Positions 6,193-7,463 of a stretch of 7,463 bases of DNA are shown one piece after another. How positions within the stretch are numbered: the first letter of the stretch is position 1; every line of letters begins with the position of its first letter. The notes beneath the pieces were generated by a model. The model saw nothing but the letters and a program-made list of their open reading frames with translations, was not told the DNA's origin and made no database searches. Source of the stretch: JBOFLG01 sp051657745 (GTDB taxonomy: Bacteria; Actinomycetota; Actinomycetes; Actinomycetales; Dermatophilaceae); the NCBI GenBank assembly GCA_051657745.1, contig JBOFLG010000189.1, forward strand, positions 1 to 7,463. The letters run 5' to 3'. A program made the translations under genes and the position numbers.

Positions 6193-7463
6193 CCGGCCGG
6201 CACTACGAGCACTGCCACCACGGCGAGCCCGATGAAGATCCCGGCGAACAGCGGGTCGTCCCGGCCGGGGTCATGGAGGGACGCGAACACCGCGGTCGCG
6301 GCCGCGATGCCGAGCACCGACCCGAGCACGTCGGCGAGTTGGAGGGCCGACGACACCTCGCCGTGTTCCTCGAGCGGGGTGAGTTCGAGGGCCAGGACGG
6401 TGGTCGTGGTGAGGCCGAGGCCCATCGCGACCCCGGCGAGTACGACCCCGGCGATCACCCACAGCCCCGGGAGGTGCGCCCCGGCGACGATGGCGGTGAT
6501 GACGAGGCCGGCCGCGAGGAGTGCCCCGCCGACCTCGATCAGCCGGTGTCGTGGCAGGTGCAGGGCGTCGTGTCCCTGGTACCACGACCCGGCAGCCCAC
6601 CCGAGCGACCCGGCGGCCAGGGCCAGGCCCGAGTCCCGCAGGCTTGAGCCGCGCTGGTCGACCAGGAACAGCGGCACGTAGGTGACCGCGCCCGAGAAGG
6701 CCGCAGCGAGGAGGGACCGGGACACCACCACGCTCGGGAGTCCGCGCGCCATCCGCCAGGTGCCGACCGGGACCAGACACGGAGCCAGGATGACGACTCC
6801 GGCGAGTCCGATCACCGCGACGGTTGAGCCGAGGCTCCATCCGGGTGGGGGCTCGTGGGTGCCGACCTGGATGGCGCCGGCCGCGAGGGCGATGCCCAGC
6901 CCGGCCCAGGCCGCCCGCACGTGGGCGCCGTGGTCCCGAGCTGACACCGCGGTCCGCAGGGTGCTGTTGTCGAAGCGCCGGTGTGCGAGCCCGAGCACGG
7001 CCATGGTGAGCAGCACCGGCGGCACCACTCCCCAGAACACCCAGCGCCACGTGACGTGGGTGGTGAGTTCCGCCGCGACCGGAGGGCCGAGCAGCGCCGG
7101 CAGCACCCAGGCCGCGGAGACGTAGGTGAACAGTCTCGGACGCATCGCTTCCGGGTAGACCCGCCCGGCGATGATGTACATCATCACCAGCAGCAGGCCG
7201 CCACCGAGACCGGTGAGTACCCGGCCGACAAGAAAGACGTCAAAGCGGGTGGCGAACCCGCACAGTGCCGAACCTCCGGCGACGAGCACCTGGCCGGCAA
7301 CGGTGCCGGGCAACGGTCCTGACCGGTCGCTCCAGACGCCGGCGACCACGATGCCGAGCAGCTGGGCGGTGAGCATGGCCGAGAACGCGAAGCCGTAGGA
7401 GCGCACCGCACCGAGTTCGCGGGCGACAGTGGGCATCGCCGTCGACACCGCCAGCGCCTCGAA
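6174..7463 (-). CDS. MFS transporter, DHA2-like 14-helix drug/proton antiporter type (5' end outside the window)
   Basis: Major facilitator superfamily exporter in the cytoplasmic membrane, probably using the proton gradient to expel small molecules; substrate unknown. 429 residues are present and the frame stays open to the window edge, where FEALAVSTAMPTVARELG is the end of helix 1, so roughly 20-40 N-terminal residues including the start are missing. About 13 further hydrophobic helices can be counted, giving a 14-helix DHA2 pattern. A degenerate motif A (GVWSDRSGPLPG, 42-53), motif B (VGRVLTGLGGG, 79-89) and an antiporter-type motif C region (WVLPALLGPPVA, 119-130) are visible. GTG 7448 is in frame but lies inside helix 1 and is not the real start. 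The gene converges on the unknown-function gene with a 19-bp tail-to-tail overlap. A 5-bp stem (CACCG/CGGTG, 6159-6172) follows its stop but lacks a U-tract. Confidence 0.92.
   Translation of the reverse strand, partial: FEALAVSTAMPTVARELGAVRSYGFAFSAMLTAQLLGIVVAGVWSDRSGPLPGTVAGQVLVAGGSALCGFATRFDVFLVGRVLTGLGGGLLLVMMYIIAGRVYPEAMRPRLFTYVSAAWVLPALLGPPVAAELTTHVTWRWVFWGVVPPVLLTMAVLGLAHRRFDNSTLRTAVSARDHGAHVRAAWAGLGIALAAGAIQVGTHEPPPGWSLGSTVAVIGLAGVVILAPCLVPVGTWRMARGLPSVVVSRSLLAAAFSGAVTYVPLFLVDQRGSSLRDSGLALAAGSLGWAAGSWYQGHDALHLPRHRLIEVGGALLAAGLVITAIVAGAHLPGLWVIAGVVLAGVAMGLGLTTTTVLALELTPLEEHGEVSSALQLADVLGSVLGIAAATAVFASLHDPGRDDPLFAGIFIGLAVVAVLVVPAGQRSTT

Overview
The window reads as chromosomal DNA of a high-GC actinobacterium. 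GC is very high throughout, third codon positions in the clear genes are overwhelmingly G/C, GTG starts are used, two genes carry TANNNT-like -10 elements placed for leaderless transcription, and a 9-mer matching the actinobacterial DnaA box (TTGTCCACA) is present. The genus cannot be named from the sequence alone. There is no rRNA, tRNA, CRISPR array, insertion sequence or phage gene.

Layout. On the minus strand, reading right to left, positions 4948 to 37 carry three genes with sizeable gaps: a beta-lactamase-fold serine hydrolase (4948-3515), a small three-helix membrane protein of unknown function (3216-2548), and a RecQ-family DNA helicase (2397-37). The RecQ protein has a phosphoribosyltransferase-like C-terminal domain and a repetitive Ala/Pro/Thr-rich N-terminus. 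The gap 3217-3514 is low-complexity DNA with 18-bp repeats, a potential G-quadruplex and a doubtful small ORF. The gap 2398-2547 holds a DnaA-box-like 9-mer and a short inverted repeat.

At 4949-5092 transcription diverges. On the plus strand lies a two-gene unit: a hotdog-fold acyl-CoA thioesterase (5093-5539) and, overlapping it by 4 bp, a 218-residue protein of unknown function (5536-6192). This unit converges on, and overlaps by 19 bp, a minus-strand 14-helix MFS exporter (7463-6174) whose 5' end lies outside the window.

The genes do not form one recognisable pathway: DNA repair, hydrolysis, lipid or thioester metabolism and efflux sit side by side as ordinary housekeeping or accessory neighbours. 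I see no complete undescribed multi-gene system. The most unusual structures are a hexanucleotide microsatellite that inserts a long Asp-Gly tract into the catalytic domain of the serine hydrolase, repeat-driven N-terminal growth of the RecQ protein, and its fused PRT-like domain with Arg in place of the usual loop Gly.
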